64,000 bases of DNA from Winogradskyella pelagia (GTDB taxonomy: Bacteria > Bacteroidota > Bacteroidia > Flavobacteriales > Flavobacteriaceae). The DNA lies in contig NZ_JAGEVF010000004.1 of the NCBI RefSeq assembly GCF_017581965.1, forward strand, positions 186,001 through 250,000, given 5' to 3'. Numbering within the stretch: position 1 is the stretch's first letter; each line of letters opens with the position of its first letter. This document shows positions 44,818 to 53,370 of the stretch, one piece after another. The position numbers and the translations under genes were made by a program. The notes below the pieces were generated by a model. That model searched no databases and was not told the DNA's origin. It saw only the letters and a list, made by a program, of their open reading frames with translations.

Positions 44818-46797
44818 GTGAAAATACTAGACAGGTATATCCTTACTACTTTTTTAAGGACATTTTTTAGTGTCTTTGTTATTTTCATGTTCATTTTTGT
44901 ACTACAAGGTGTTTGGCTCTACATCTCAGAACTTGCCGGTAAAGATTTAGATATTTCGGTCACCGCAAAATTTATTATTTATTATATGCCAAAGTTGATA
45001 CCGTTAGTCGTACCGCTTACAGTACTGTTAGTATCAATTATGGTATTTGGCAAGTTTGCAGAGAATTATGAGTTCGCTGCAATGAAATCTACAGGCATTT
45101 CCTTGCAAAGGGCTATGCGCAGTTTAAGTGTTTTCATTGTTGTCCTTGGCGTTGCCTGCTTCTTTTTTGCCAATAATGTTATTCCTTGGGGCGAGTATAA
45201 TTTCTATAAATTAAGACGAAACATTGCTAAGGTAAAACCTGCTTTGGCTATTGCAGAAGGACAATTTAATGAGATAGGAAACATTAATATAAAAGTCGAT
45301 GCAAAGACAGGTGATAGAGGCCAGTTTTTAGACGGCGTTATAATGCACGAAAAAAATGCCTCTCGATCTGGAAACTTTAAAGTCATAACCGCAGAAAAAG
45401 GCGAATTAAAAAGTAGTGAAGATTCTAATGTTTTACAGTTAGAACTATTCAATGGTAATTATTACGAAGAGATTTTAAGCAAAGATCGAAGAAAAAACGA
45501 AAATAGGCCACATGCCAAAAGCTATTTCAACACCTACACAATTAATGTAGATTTAGAAATACTAAATTCTACTGACGAGTCAGAGGATGTTACAAATAAA
45601 TACAACATGCTCAATACAAATCAGTTGATTTATACCATTGACAGCCTTAATACTAATAAAAAAGAAGATTATAATTCTTTAGCGCTAACCCTTTTAACGC
45701 GTTCAACCTTCAATGATTTAAATAATGATATAAATTCAGAAAAAAAGGATTCATTACATGGAGGCGATATTTTAGAAATGTTTGAGATTCATAACAGACT
45801 TCAAATTATAAATTTAGCTATTAACTCTTCCAACAGTACGTTACAGATTATAGAGTCTAACAAACGTAATTTCAGCTTTAAAAGCTCTTCCCTTAACAAA
45901 CATGTTATAGCACTACATGATAAATTTGTTCTTGCTTTTGCATGTGTAATTTTATTTTTTGTCGGCGCTCCACTCGGTGCCTTAATTAGAAAAGGTGGTC
46001 TTGGATTACCTATGGTTATTGCCATTGTCCTTTTTCTTACGTATCACTTCTTTGGCATTTTTGCCAAGAATAGCGCCGAAAAAGGAACCTTTAGTCCAAT
46101 AATAGGGTCTTGGTTATCCACAGCTGTAATGCTGCCGTTAAGCATATATCTTACGACCAGGGCTACTAATGACAAAGGCGTATTTCAATTAGATGCTCTA
46201 ATTGTGCCGTTTAAACGCTTATTCGCTCCCAAGAACAAACTCAACCTATCTGAAAGTGAAACCAAGGAGTTTAATTATTATAAAAAGTATACGGTTGAGC
46301 AGCTTGTTGAGATTGTTAAGAAGCAAGAAGATTTCGATTTAGATAAAAAACCAAAGGAAATTGCACTACACAATCTGATGCACCGAAAAATAAGTCTTGA
46401 GAATTTAGAAAAAGAAGGTCTAGATATTCCTAGTATGCTATTTAAGGCTAAATCTTTATTTAAGGACTATAACGACTATTCTAAAACGAGCTTGGTAAGC
46501 TATTGTATAGGTGGCATACTCCTTATTTTGCACTTTGTTTTAAAGAACAATAAGTTTTTAGAACTTGCGGAAGCATCCCTTAGTTTAAGTATAATAGCTT
46601 GTATATTTTTTGTGATTTATGTAGTTGTAAATGCCGTTGTATATTCTAAATTCTATAAAACAATCAACCTTTCCCAAAGGCGAATTAATCCATTATTTCT
46701 AGTATTAACCTTGCCCTTTTATCCGCTAAAATTCATTGTATTAAGAAATAAGGTGGATCAAGACTTCTATTACAGCTGTCTCCAAAACATAAAATAA
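44818..46797 (+). CDS. LptF/LptG (YjgP/YjgQ) family permease
   Basis: A 659-residue permease beginning with GTG. The LptF/G core is at about 1-460: helices near 10-35, 50-75 and 95-120, a large periplasmic jellyroll domain (about 125-350), then LAFACVILFFVGAPLGALIRKGG and two further helices. LptF/G with LptB extract LPS from the inner membrane. The C-terminal 200 residues are extra: a charged stretch (KPKEIALHNLMHRKIS) followed by two or three more helices (about 545-625), a layout known from other Bacteroidota LptF/G-like proteins. Whether it replaces LptF or LptG is not clear. It is last in the ftsK operon. Confidence 0.87.
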   Translation: MKILDRYILTTFLRTFFSVFVIFMFIFVLQGVWLYISELAGKDLDISVTAKFIIYYMPKLIPLVVPLTVLLVSIMVFGKFAENYEFAAMKSTGISLQRAMRSLSVFIVVLGVACFFFANNVIPWGEYNFYKLRRNIAKVKPALAIAEGQFNEIGNINIKVDAKTGDRGQFLDGVIMHEKNASRSGNFKVITAEKGELKSSEDSNVLQLELFNGNYYEEILSKDRRKNENRPHAKSYFNTYTINVDLEILNSTDESEDVTNKYNMLNTNQLIYTIDSLNTNKKEDYNSLALTLLTRSTFNDLNNDINSEKKDSLHGGDILEMFEIHNRLQIINLAINSSNSTLQIIESNKRNFSFKSSSLNKHVIALHDKFVLAFACVILFFVGAPLGALIRKGGLGLPMVIAIVLFLTYHFFGIFAKNSAEKGTFSPIIGSWLSTAVMLPLSIYLTTRATNDKGVFQLDALIVPFKRLFAPKNKLNLSESETKEFNYYKKYTVEQLVEIVKKQEDFDLDKKPKEIALHNLMHRKISLENLEKEGLDIPSMLFKAKSLFKDYNDYSKTSLVSYCIGGILLILHFVLKNNKFLELAEASLSLSIIACIFFVIYVVVNAVVYSKFYKTINLSQRRINPLFLVLTLPFYPLKFIVLRNKVDQDFYYSCLQNIK

Positions 46798-46800
46798 GCG

Positions 46801-46808
46801 TATCTTTG
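46801..46808 (+). promoter_or_regulatory. Candidate -7 box for the ribBA-like gene
   Basis: TATCTTTG matches TAnnTTTG exactly, 18 bases before the ATG at 46827 and only three bases after the lptF/G stop codon. No FMN riboswitch fold precedes the gene. Confidence 0.5.
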
Positions 46809-46826
46809 CTGAATTAATTTTATGTT

Positions 46827-47975
46827 ATGTCATCAAACACTGCTAGTACCAAAGTTCAATTAAACACTATTGAAGAAGCTATTGACGATATTCGCCAAGG
46901 AAAGGTAATAATTGTTGTAGATGATGAAAATCGGGAAAATGAAGGCGATTTTCTAGCTGCTGCTGAAAAGGTTACTCCAGAAATGATTAATTTCATGGCC
47001 ACCCACGGTCGTGGCCTTATTTGTGCGCCACTGACGGAACATCGATGTAAAGAGCTAGATCTCAACATGATGGTTAGAAATAATACCGACCCAATGGAAA
47101 CGGCTTTCACCGTGTCAGTAGATCTTAGGGGAAATGGTGTTAGTACTGGTATTTCTGCAAGTGATCGGTCCAAAACCGTTAAAGCGCTTATCGACAAACA
47201 AACGAAACCTTTTGAGTTAGCAAGGCCTGGTCATATTTTTCCGCTAGTTGCTAAAGAAGGTGGTGTTTTAAGGCGTACGGGGCATACTGAAGCTGCAATA
47301 GATTTTGCACGATTAGCAGGCTTTGAACCAGCAGGTGTCATTGTTGAAATAATGAATGAAGATGGCACGATGGCGCGACTACCTCAACTCATGGAAGTTG
47401 CAAAGCGGTTTAATTTAAAAATAGTTTCTATAGAAGACTTGGTGGCATACCGTATGCAATTCGATTCTTTAATTGATAAAGAAGAAGACTTTTATATTGA
47501 GACCCGATTTGGTAAATTTCGTCTCAGAGCATACAGGCAAACCACAAATGATCAGATTCATATCGCTCTGAGTAAAGGGTCTTGGTCATCTGATGAGGCC
47601 ATCTTAACAAGAGTTAATGCTACTTTGGTTAATAATGACATCCTAGGTACTCTAACCAATAATGCAGACCAAAAATTGGACGATATGTTCAACGTTATTA
47701 ATAAAGAAGGCAAAGGCGCTATTATCTTTATTAATCAGCAGGCAGAGTCTATGAATTTATTGGCAAGACTTCAAATTCTCAAGGAAGAACAAATAGAAGG
47801 CCAATTGGTAAAGGCGCCAAGAATTGGCATGGACTCCAAAGATTTTGGTATTGGAGCCCAAATTCTCCATGACCTTAAAATCAGTAAGTTAAAATTAATT
47901 TCTAATAGTCTGCAAACCAAACGTGTTGGTATAATCGGTTACGGATTAGAAATAGTGGATTACGTTAACTATTAG
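46827..47975 (+). CDS. ribB: 3,4-dihydroxy-2-butanone-4-phosphate synthase with degenerate GTP cyclohydrolase II domain
   Basis: A 382-residue protein with RibBA layout. The N-terminal DHBP synthase (about 10-208) is intact: DDENRENEGDFL with the acidic metal-binding loop, the THGRGLIC segment, and RRTGHTEAAIDF. It makes the four-carbon precursor of riboflavin from ribulose 5-phosphate. The C-terminal domain (about 215-382) keeps the GTP cyclohydrolase II fold pattern (FGIGAQIL, VGIIGYGLEIV) but not its chemistry. The three zinc cysteines of the canonical RVHSEC and RCDCG motifs are replaced by L267, N278 and A280, so this half should be inactive. It ends exactly where the convergent GH16 gene ends. 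Confidence 0.9.
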   Translation: MSSNTASTKVQLNTIEEAIDDIRQGKVIIVVDDENRENEGDFLAAAEKVTPEMINFMATHGRGLICAPLTEHRCKELDLNMMVRNNTDPMETAFTVSVDLRGNGVSTGISASDRSKTVKALIDKQTKPFELARPGHIFPLVAKEGGVLRRTGHTEAAIDFARLAGFEPAGVIVEIMNEDGTMARLPQLMEVAKRFNLKIVSIEDLVAYRMQFDSLIDKEEDFYIETRFGKFRLRAYRQTTNDQIHIALSKGSWSSDEAILTRVNATLVNNDILGTLTNNADQKLDDMFNVINKEGKGAIIFINQQAESMNLLARLQILKEEQIEGQLVKAPRIGMDSKDFGIGAQILHDLKISKLKLISNSLQTKRVGIIGYGLEIVDYVNY

Positions 47976-49535
47976 TTATTTTAGGACGATTTTTTTGGTT
48001 ACTGATTGCCCACCTTTGTTTATTTTGAGCAAATAAAGCCCAGGTTTAAAGGCACTTAAATCAATACGCTCCACATCCCCCTCCTTTTTAATGATGGATT
48101 GACCCAATTGATTGTATACTTCAACACCTTCAATTTCGGTAACAGAACGAATTAAAATAACGTCTTTAGTTGGGTTTGGATAAATAGAAATGGCGGCTAA
48201 TGTATTATCATCAACATTCAAAATATTTTGGTAAACCCTCACATAATCGATAACCATGCTACTTTGGGTAAAATTATTATCTACTGGACCAGCAAATCCA
48301 CCCAAAGCAACATTCAATATGAGATACTGTTCTAAATCAAAGGGCCAGGTACTTGCATCCTTTACTACTGGGTTGTAGGTGTAATAACCAACGCCGTCAA
48401 TCATAAATGTAATTTGATTTGGAGACCAGTTCATTGAATATACATGAAAGTCGTTAGCAACATCAGTTAATAATTGTGTCTCCGTATTAAAAGTATTTCC
48501 AAAGCTAGAAGGTGTATGTATGGCACAACTCACCTCATTTGGATCGTGCAAACCATGTTCCATAATGTCTAACTCACCACAGTCTGGCCATGATGTAGTG
48601 CCAAAACCTTGTGTTTGCCAATAGGCTCCGGTTTCGTTTATATTTTTTCCTAACGTCCATATGGCAGGCCAAGTTCCATTACCTGCTGGTAGTTTAGCCC
48701 TAACATCAACTCTACCATAGGTGAAAGCAAATTTTGAGTTTAATCTTGCTGAAGTATACGGTAATTCTACTCCGTCTTGATTGAAGGTTTCGGCTTTAGC
48801 TACAATATTTAAAAATCCGTTTTCTACGAATGAATTATCTATTCGATCTGTATAATGCTGCTGCTCGCCATTAAACCATTGCCCTCCATTCGGGCCAATA
48901 GTTTGATGATGCCATAACGAATTATTTATGGGAGAAGGGGTTGTACTATCAAATTCATCAGACCATACTAAATCCTCGTATATCACATCTAATTCATTGG
49001 GGTCAACTGGTTCTGTACCGTCGTCAATATCATCGATTAAAAAGGTTCCTGCAGAGGAAATCCCACCATCAATAAAGATTACTAAGCGCGAATAACTCCC
49101 TGTAGCATTTATACTATTATTGGTACCACTAATTCTTGCGTTTGCAAAATCAAATGTTATCCCATGAGTCCAACCCAAAGTTGACGTGGTCTGTTCTACC
49201 TCAACCACTGGCCCATTGCCATTTTCTAATTTTAAAATTATGGACCGTTGACTAGTGTCAGCCTTATAAAAAGATAAAGTAATTTGCTGTTCTGCGCTAA
49301 GATTAATAGGTTGAATTAAATCAACGAAAAAGCCTTCCCATATATCGTTTCCGTTATTGGTAAATTGACCGACTGCGTTATTTGAATCTTGAGGATCAAC
49401 AGCAATAGCAAAACTACCACCCCCAAATTGTATAAAATTATCGTCTCCATCGGCAAAGTCAATCGGCATTTGTTGGGCAAACGAGAAAAAAATAAGACAA
49501 CATAATAAAACGGAGAACGTGTATTTTAATTTCAT
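47976..49535 (-). CDS. Secreted GH16 endo-beta-glucanase (laminarinase-like) with T9SS sorting domain
   Basis: A 519-residue enzyme in three parts. After a signal peptide (MKLKYTFSVLLCCLIFFSFAQ) comes a beta-sandwich of carbohydrate-binding type (about 25-170). The GH16 catalytic domain (about 185-430) has ELDIMEHG near 321, the E-x-D-x-x-E catalytic motif, plus WHHQTIGPNGGQWFNGEQQHYTD and WPAIWTLG. The last 75 residues (SIYPNPTKDVILI ... LYLLKINKGGQSVTKKIVLK) are a T9SS type A sorting domain, sending the protein across the outer membrane. It probably hydrolyses laminarin or a similar algal beta-1,3-glucan. No SusC/D pair is adjacent, so it is an isolated enzyme rather than part of a visible polysaccharide locus. 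Confidence 0.92.
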   Translation of the reverse strand: MKLKYTFSVLLCCLIFFSFAQQMPIDFADGDDNFIQFGGGSFAIAVDPQDSNNAVGQFTNNGNDIWEGFFVDLIQPINLSAEQQITLSFYKADTSQRSIILKLENGNGPVVEVEQTTSTLGWTHGITFDFANARISGTNNSINATGSYSRLVIFIDGGISSAGTFLIDDIDDGTEPVDPNELDVIYEDLVWSDEFDSTTPSPINNSLWHHQTIGPNGGQWFNGEQQHYTDRIDNSFVENGFLNIVAKAETFNQDGVELPYTSARLNSKFAFTYGRVDVRAKLPAGNGTWPAIWTLGKNINETGAYWQTQGFGTTSWPDCGELDIMEHGLHDPNEVSCAIHTPSSFGNTFNTETQLLTDVANDFHVYSMNWSPNQITFMIDGVGYYTYNPVVKDASTWPFDLEQYLILNVALGGFAGPVDNNFTQSSMVIDYVRVYQNILNVDDNTLAAISIYPNPTKDVILIRSVTEIEGVEVYNQLGQSIIKKEGDVERIDLSAFKPGLYLLKINKGGQSVTKKIVLK

Positions 49536-49624
49536 AAAACAATTTTTTTAAATATAGGAATACAACTACAGTTTACCTAGCGTAATTCCAATACAAAAAC
49601 CATACATATTAAATTAAAACCGAA

Positions 49625-50818
49625 TTAGATACATGTTTTAATAAGCTCTGCCATTTTTTTAGCTCGTGTAAGAGCTTCTTCTTCTGTCCAAGATAATTTA
49701 ACGAGACACGATAAATTGCGGCCAATAATATCATCCGATTGCTCGAAAGTCTTCGTTTTGAGATAGCTCAGTCCGTCCTTCACCTCTTTAGATATTGGGA
49801 ATAAGGATTTTAAGTCTTTGAGATGGTCCCATTTTCTAACATAATGCCAATTATTATCATAATAATGAAAACAAGCATCTATACCATTTAACTTAAACGA
49901 TTCAGATACTTTGCGTGTAATATCTAAACTAGGAAGAAAGAAATTTAAAAAAGCACAACTTTCTTCTCCACCTTCTGGGACGGTTCTAAAAGTAACTTCA
50001 GGAATTTGAGCTAAGGATGCTCTTAAGATGGAATAGTTCTTTTTTTGAATAGAAATAAATTCTGGTAACCGCTTTACTTGTGCCAAACCAACAGCAGCAT
50101 TCAATTCAGAAATTCTAAAATTATACCCTAAAAAAGGATGTGTTTCTGCACCACGATCTTGTCCTACATGGTCATGTCCATGATCACTGTAGTGATCGGC
50201 ATTTAAATAGTAATCCTTGTTATTTGTAATTATAGCTCCACCCTCACCACATGTAATGGTCTTTACAAAATCGAAAGAAAAACAACCTACATCCGCAATA
50301 CTGCCAAGTGCTTGTCCATTATAGGTCCCTCCAATGGCTTGACAAGCGTCCTCTACAAAAATTAAATTATGATTATTACAAATATCCCTAAGTTTATCCA
50401 TATGGCCCATACTACCACACATTTGAACCACCATTACGGCTTTTGTTTTGGAGGTTATAGCGGCTTTGACAGCCAATGGATCTAGCGTAAGGGTTTCGTC
50501 AATATCTACTAAAATTGGTGTGGCACCAAGCATCATAATCGCTTCAAAACTCGCTACAAACGTAAATGAAGGCATAATTACCTCATCCCCTGCACCAATT
50601 CCTGCAGAAGCTAAAGCCACAGATACTGCTGCTGTGCCACTTGAGACCAATTGCACATAATTGACATTAAATGATTCGCTTAATTGGGCTTCTAGTTCTT
50701 TAGCTTTCCAATGGCCTTTTCGCATCGCATCAAACCCGTAACGCATTAAAACACCATTGTCTAAAACATCGTTTACTTCATTTCGTTCTAAGTCACCAAA
50801 TAACTCAAATCCAGGCAT
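49625..50818 (-). CDS. DegT/DnrJ/EryC1/StrS family sugar aminotransferase
   Basis: A 397-residue PLP enzyme of fold type I. Marks: SSGTAAVSVAL near the phosphate-binding site, FVEDACQAIGG (Asp binding the PLP nitrogen), and GCFSFDFVKTITCGEGGAI with the PLP lysine near residue 186, where the canonical text reads SFhpxKxxtxGEGG. The C-terminal part holds substrate-binding residues of the sugar aminotransferase group. It makes an amino sugar nucleotide or related cyclitol for surface glycans. It lies 53 bases downstream of the nitroreductase gene on the same strand. Confidence 0.87.
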   Translation of the reverse strand: MPGFELFGDLERNEVNDVLDNGVLMRYGFDAMRKGHWKAKELEAQLSESFNVNYVQLVSSGTAAVSVALASAGIGAGDEVIMPSFTFVASFEAIMMLGATPILVDIDETLTLDPLAVKAAITSKTKAVMVVQMCGSMGHMDKLRDICNNHNLIFVEDACQAIGGTYNGQALGSIADVGCFSFDFVKTITCGEGGAIITNNKDYYLNADHYSDHGHDHVGQDRGAETHPFLGYNFRISELNAAVGLAQVKRLPEFISIQKKNYSILRASLAQIPEVTFRTVPEGGEESCAFLNFFLPSLDITRKVSESFKLNGIDACFHYYDNNWHYVRKWDHLKDLKSLFPISKEVKDGLSYLKTKTFEQSDDIIGRNLSCLVKLSWTEEEALTRAKKMAELIKTCI

Positions 50819-50871
50819 AACACATTAAATTTTTTACAAATAAAAAGAATACTAAGGAATTTCTATCCTTG

Positions 50872-51501
50872 CTAAAGCTCAATAACAGTCTCAGAAAGAG
50901 ATTTTCGCACTTTCTTAAGTTCTGCAAACATATCATCTTCAGCTCTATAACCCACTGGCAATAACAATACCGACTTCAATCCTTTTTCATTTAATTTTAG
51001 AATTTCATCTAATTTCCCAGGTATAAAACCTTCCATAGGGCAACTGTCGATTTCCTCAACAGCGCAGACAGTCATTAAATTACCAAGAGCAATATAAGCT
51101 TGTCTTGACGCCCAATCCAACTTTTTTATTTCGGGCATGCTATCAATAGTTGATTTTAATTGGGCTTTAAAAGGTTCCAAAATTTCATCTGGTGTATTAC
51201 GTATTTGCTTAACCGTTTGGAAATGACTGTCAATATCATTTGCATCAATTTCGGACTGAATACAAAGCACAAATAAATGAGACGCATCGGCCACTTGTCG
51301 CTGACCATAAGCCACCTCTACCAATCGCTCTCTTGCAGTTCTATCTGCAATGACAACCAACTTTAGTGTTTGTAAGCCATAAGATAAAGCGGTAAGGTTA
51401 AAAGCCTCTTTTAATACTTGAATTTTTGCATCAGGAAGCGTTCTAGAAGCATCGAACTTCTTAGTTGCATAACGCCAGTTTAAACTTTCAATAATTGACA
51501 T
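50872..51501 (-). CDS. NAD(P)H-dependent oxidoreductase of the nitroreductase family
   Basis: A 209-residue flavoprotein. I start at ATG 51501 (MSIIESLNWRYATKKFD), since that matches the NfsB-like start and places the candidate promoter just upstream; an upstream ATG adds only six residues. Marks: NWRYATKKFD, LSYGLQTLKLVVI, and the FMN-binding GFIPGKLDEIL and LLLPVGYRAEDD near the C-terminus. Members reduce nitro compounds, quinones or flavins, often as homodimers. The physiological substrate is unknown. Confidence 0.88.
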   Translation of the reverse strand: MSIIESLNWRYATKKFDASRTLPDAKIQVLKEAFNLTALSYGLQTLKLVVIADRTARERLVEVAYGQRQVADASHLFVLCIQSEIDANDIDSHFQTVKQIRNTPDEILEPFKAQLKSTIDSMPEIKKLDWASRQAYIALGNLMTVCAVEEIDSCPMEGFIPGKLDEILKLNEKGLKSVLLLPVGYRAEDDMFAELKKVRKSLSETVIEL

Positions 51502-51516
51502 AGCACAGTTTTTGTG

Positions 51517-51524
51517 CAAAAATA
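51517..51524 (-). promoter_or_regulatory. Candidate -7 box for the nitroreductase gene
   Basis: The minus strand reads TATTTTTG, matching TAnnTTTG, 15 bases before the ATG at 51501. Confidence 0.45.
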
Positions 51525-51557
51525 AGGAAGAATACTAAAGAAAAACAGTTTACGATA

Positions 51558-52202
51558 CTAAGTATTATCGGGAGCACTCCAAAACTTATGGATATTATCT
51601 TCATTAAGCACCATCAAGTATGGCTCGTCAACTATTTCTAGAAAAAACTTATCAGCCGAGCTATCACCATAGCCATAGGTAAAATGAAAATAATTAGTAT
51701 TTAAAAAGTTGTTCAATAAGATTTTCTTTTCTTCTCCAAAACAGTTTTTCCCATTCAATTTTCCGGTATATAAGTCATTCTCAACTTTAAACTTGGTACA
51801 GATAAGTTGAAATTTATTGATATCGCACCACTTCTTGAGCCAAATATCAGCAGAGGCAGATAAAATGAGAATAGTGTGTCCTTGAGCCTTATGCCAGTTT
51901 AAAACCTTAATAGCACCAGTTCTTGTAATCCTTGGAATTTCATGTTCTGAATATCTATCCCCTAATGTTTGCAATTTAGAGTGGTTCATTCCTCCGAAGT
52001 AATACTTGAAAAACTTCTCTTTTAATTGATCATTGGACAGTGCCTTTAAATAAAACGCGATAATATAAGGTGACAAAAGACCAAGACCAATATAATATCT
52101 TAAAGTACCCTTTACATATTTAATAAATTCGAGATAGGTATCCTTGGTGGTAATTGTGCCATCTAAATCAAAAACCGCTAAAGAGCTAGATGTTCCACTC
52201 AT
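51558..52202 (-). CDS. HAD-IB family hydrolase (phosphatase)
   Basis: A 214-residue HAD phosphatase of subfamily IB (SerB/CicA-like). Motif I is VFDLDGTIT with D12 and D14 as nucleophile and acid. The four-helix cap (about 25-95) contains the family pattern ALSNDQLKEKFFKYYF. Motif II is ILILSASADIW, and motif III/IV is YGYGDSSADKFFL. The gene lies one base after the GT-C-like membrane protein and in the same run as the UbiA gene. In pentose-phosphate polyprenyl pathways such a phosphatase removes the 5-phosphate after the UbiA-type transfer; that role is inferred from context. Confidence 0.87.
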   Translation of the reverse strand: MSGTSSSLAVFDLDGTITTKDTYLEFIKYVKGTLRYYIGLGLLSPYIIAFYLKALSNDQLKEKFFKYYFGGMNHSKLQTLGDRYSEHEIPRITRTGAIKVLNWHKAQGHTILILSASADIWLKKWCDINKFQLICTKFKVENDLYTGKLNGKNCFGEEKKILLNNFLNTNYFHFTYGYGDSSADKFFLEIVDEPYLMVLNEDNIHKFWSAPDNT

Positions 52203-52203
52203 A

Positions 52204-53358
52204 TTAATGGGTAAAATAATATTGTAAATCTAGAAAAAATCTAGTGAGCAATCCATCGTAACTCAAACCTGAATTGAAATGTTTTACCGACCAAATCGAT
52301 AAAAATAAAATGAGAAGGCCATATTGCAAATTCCTTCCTAAAAACGGTAAAATGGGTTTGCTTTTAAATTTAGCGGCGGATAAAGGCGGTAAACTAAATG
52401 TAAGAATTAGAAGAAATAGGGTAAAATGAATTTGCAGCCAGCGTCCCCAATCACAAGCCAAGACAAAAAGAGGAATTGAATAGGCAATTATTGCAAAGAA
52501 GTAAAGCATTATCCTCTTGTAATTATAATTAGTTTCTTGTTTAACATAGAATCCAAAATGCAAAAGCCCAATAATTAAAGAAGGTAGATATAATCCGTAC
52601 CCGAGAACATTATTTCTATACTTATCAAATTGTACAAACAAATCATTTGTAAAACTGAAAATACTGTAAGACTGCAGCTCAACACCTCTTGAGGCTAGAA
52701 TTGCCAAGGTTTGACCTTCGTTGGTTTTAGCGCCAAATAAAAAAATGACAACAGCAGGTAATCCTACGGACAAAAAGAATAAGGCATAACGCTTAAGGTC
52801 AATTTTCTTGAAAATAAGAAAATGGGCTAAAATAAAATATGGAATATAGAATACTGTAATCTCGTGCAGAAATGTAGCCACAAATAACAAACCGTAAATA
52901 AGTACCTCTTTTCTTACAGTTAACTTATCCTTGATTACCAGATAAAGATAATAAGCGAAAATATTTAAAAATATAAGCTCTTTGCGCCCTACCATTGGCG
53001 AATCATTAAAAAAGAATAAAAACGTCAACGGTGATATCACCAAGGTGAAATAAAACAGGCTCACTCTTTTTACTTCTAGCATTTTATAAATAAAAAAGAG
53101 AAGGGAAAAGTGCAACAGCATTTGTATGGCATATACCATATTAACCAGACCAAAACCTGTAATATCTTGAACCCAGAATAAGACACTACCTGTTAATCCA
53201 CGGCGTTTAAAGCCACCATCTTGATAATTAACAAACCAATCACCTAAAATGAAGCCGTTTCCGGCATTATCGAAGTACCATAATCTATAGCCAATCCAAA
53301 CATAAAGACTTATAAAAAATACATAAATGAGTCCTTTTAGAGATACATTTTTAAACAT
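52204..53358 (-). CDS. Polytopic membrane protein, possible GT-C glycosyltransferase
   Basis: A 384-residue protein with ten or more helices. I do not recognise a named family. It carries several charged motifs at loop or helix ends: D47-GGFKRRG, GRKE (124-127), HE (165-166) and DWGRW (303-307). The layout, an early acidic residue in the first outer loop followed by many helices, recalls GT-C enzymes that use polyprenyl-phosphate sugars, as well as EpsG-like proteins. It sits between the UbiA gene (12-base gap) and the HAD gene (one-base gap), which favours use of the product of those two. Confidence 0.65.
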   Translation of the reverse strand: MFKNVSLKGLIYVFFISLYVWIGYRLWYFDNAGNGFILGDWFVNYQDGGFKRRGLTGSVLFWVQDITGFGLVNMVYAIQMLLHFSLLFFIYKMLEVKRVSLFYFTLVISPLTFLFFFNDSPMVGRKELIFLNIFAYYLYLVIKDKLTVRKEVLIYGLLFVATFLHEITVFYIPYFILAHFLIFKKIDLKRYALFFLSVGLPAVVIFLFGAKTNEGQTLAILASRGVELQSYSIFSFTNDLFVQFDKYRNNVLGYGLYLPSLIIGLLHFGFYVKQETNYNYKRIMLYFFAIIAYSIPLFVLACDWGRWLQIHFTLFLLILTFSLPPLSAAKFKSKPILPFLGRNLQYGLLILFLSIWSVKHFNSGLSYDGLLTRFFLDLQYYFTH

Positions 53359-53370
53359 AACTGTAGGTTT

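Noticed and set aside
46740..46826. FMN riboswitch upstream of ribB
   Set aside because: The space between the lptF/G stop and the ribB ATG is under 30 bases and holds only a promoter-like box.
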